Positions 5,083 to 5,356 of a stretch of DNA of 5,356 nt are shown piece by piece. This stretch comes from Nitrososphaerota archaeon. Lineage in GTDB: Archaea > Thermoproteota > Nitrososphaeria > Nitrososphaerales > Gagatemarchaeaceae. The stretch lies in NCBI GenBank assembly GCA_005877365.1, contig VBPP01000201.1, positions 1 through 5,356 of the forward strand. Reading direction: 5' to 3'. Numbering within the stretch: the first letter of the stretch is position 1; every line of letters begins with the position of its first letter. The position numbers and the translations under genes are program-made. Below the pieces are notes generated by a model. The model did not search any database. It saw only the letters and a program-made list of their open reading frames with translations, and was not told the DNA's origin.

Positions 5083-5356
5083 TTGGTTGGCAATGTTAAC
5101 GTCAGGCGTAGCCCAGAGTGGTCGACTCCAGTCGAGCGGCTTGTCAACCTCGTCCATCTTCCCTATGCTTGGGGATGTCTCTTCTGGGCGATTCTTTTTG
5201 GAGTCGGAGGGCGCCTCCTCGGGGGGTACCTAGATACGTTTGACCCAAAGGTCACCCTAACCAGAATCCTCGATCCCAACCTGTCGCTTTGGCAAGCGAT
5301 TGCCAATCTTGTTTTGAATTTGATTCTTATCCCATTTCTTCTGATTTTCTCGGTAA
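5083..5356 (+). CDS. N-terminal part of a probable multi-pass membrane protein (runs off the window)
   Basis: The frame is open from after a TAA at 5050-5052 to the last base, with TTG at 5083 as its only upstream-compatible start, giving 91 residues in view. I do not recognise a family. Residues 1-25 are polar with NVRRSPEWSTP (6-16). A hydrophobic, glycine-rich segment follows from about 28 to 50 (WGCLFWAILFGVGGRLLGG within it), then a charged linker (DTFDPK, 51-56; RILDPN, 61-66), then a second hydrophobic helix from about 72 to the edge (LVLNLILIPFLLIF). Two closely spaced transmembrane segments suggest a small integral membrane protein. A codon-registered antisense frame (4891-5157) covers its first 25 codons; this strand is preferred because the hydrophobic pattern continues to the window edge. 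The missing 3' end prevents further assignment. Confidence 0.55.
   Translation, partial: MVGNVNVRRSPEWSTPVERLVNLVHLPYAWGCLFWAILFGVGGRLLGGYLDTFDPKVTLTRILDPNLSLWQAIANLVLNLILIPFLLIFSV

Noticed and set aside
4891..5157. 88-residue minus-strand frame starting with ATG
   Set aside because: It starts with ATG and reads plausibly, but it has no clear promoter, no recognisable family, and its codons are in register with the plus-strand membrane-protein frame, so the overlap may be a shadow. It remains a low-probability alternative.
4922..5233. 103-residue plus-strand frame
   Set aside because: Serine- and cysteine-scattered composition with no domain or coherent hydrophobic pattern; it overlaps the better-supported frame at 5083 in another register.
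3901..5233. Ten-base repeat GGGTACCTAG at 3901-3910 and 5224-5233
   Set aside because: A single 10-bp match built around a GGTACC palindrome, in unrelated contexts, is readily explained by chance over 5 kb.

Overview
This window looks archaeal, with GC-rich coding DNA. The evidence is two archaeal-type phosphohexosamine mutases, AT-rich TATA/BRE-like boxes about 26-30 bp upstream of start codons or RNA 5' ends, little Shine-Dalgarno signal, TTG start codons on four genes, and a tRNA-like gene with no encoded CCA and extra internal sequence. A TACK-lineage archaeon (Thermoproteota, possibly Nitrososphaeria or Bathyarchaeia) is a reasonable guess, but no marker here fixes the lineage.

Layout. 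A divergent GlmM-family phosphohexomutase (117-1418, +) is followed almost directly by thiamine-monophosphate kinase thiL (about 1420-2376, +). thiL converges on, and overlaps by 9 bp, a canonical archaeal phosphoglucosamine mutase glmM (2368-3738, -). An AT-rich block at 3754-3769 appears to drive glmM leftwards and a 52-codon small ORF (3787-3945, +) rightwards. Next come a tRNA-type promoter and a 142-nt tRNA-like gene (3992-4133, +). Its acceptor stem and T arm are intact, but it carries roughly 65 nt more than a normal tRNA. A flavin/F420-binding split-barrel protein of the pyridoxamine 5'-phosphate oxidase-like type (4182 to about 4730, -) converges on the tRNA. The stretch 4741-5050 holds no gene I can support. 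At the right edge an unfinished frame (5083-5356, +) encodes the start of a probable membrane protein.

Function. glmM supplies glucosamine-1-phosphate for UDP-GlcNAc and so for cell-surface glycans; its paralogue is probably a related hexose or hexosamine phosphomutase. thiL makes the cofactor thiamine diphosphate. The genes look like ordinary housekeeping neighbours and not a dedicated system.

The most unusual points are these. Two genes, thiL and the split-barrel gene, have their conserved N-termini upstream of the first ATG/GTG/TTG. The tRNA-like gene has extra sequence in both the D loop and the anticodon/variable region, and no assignable anticodon. There is also a short, promoter-backed ORF with no recognised family. 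I see no CRISPR array, transposase, integrase or defence system.
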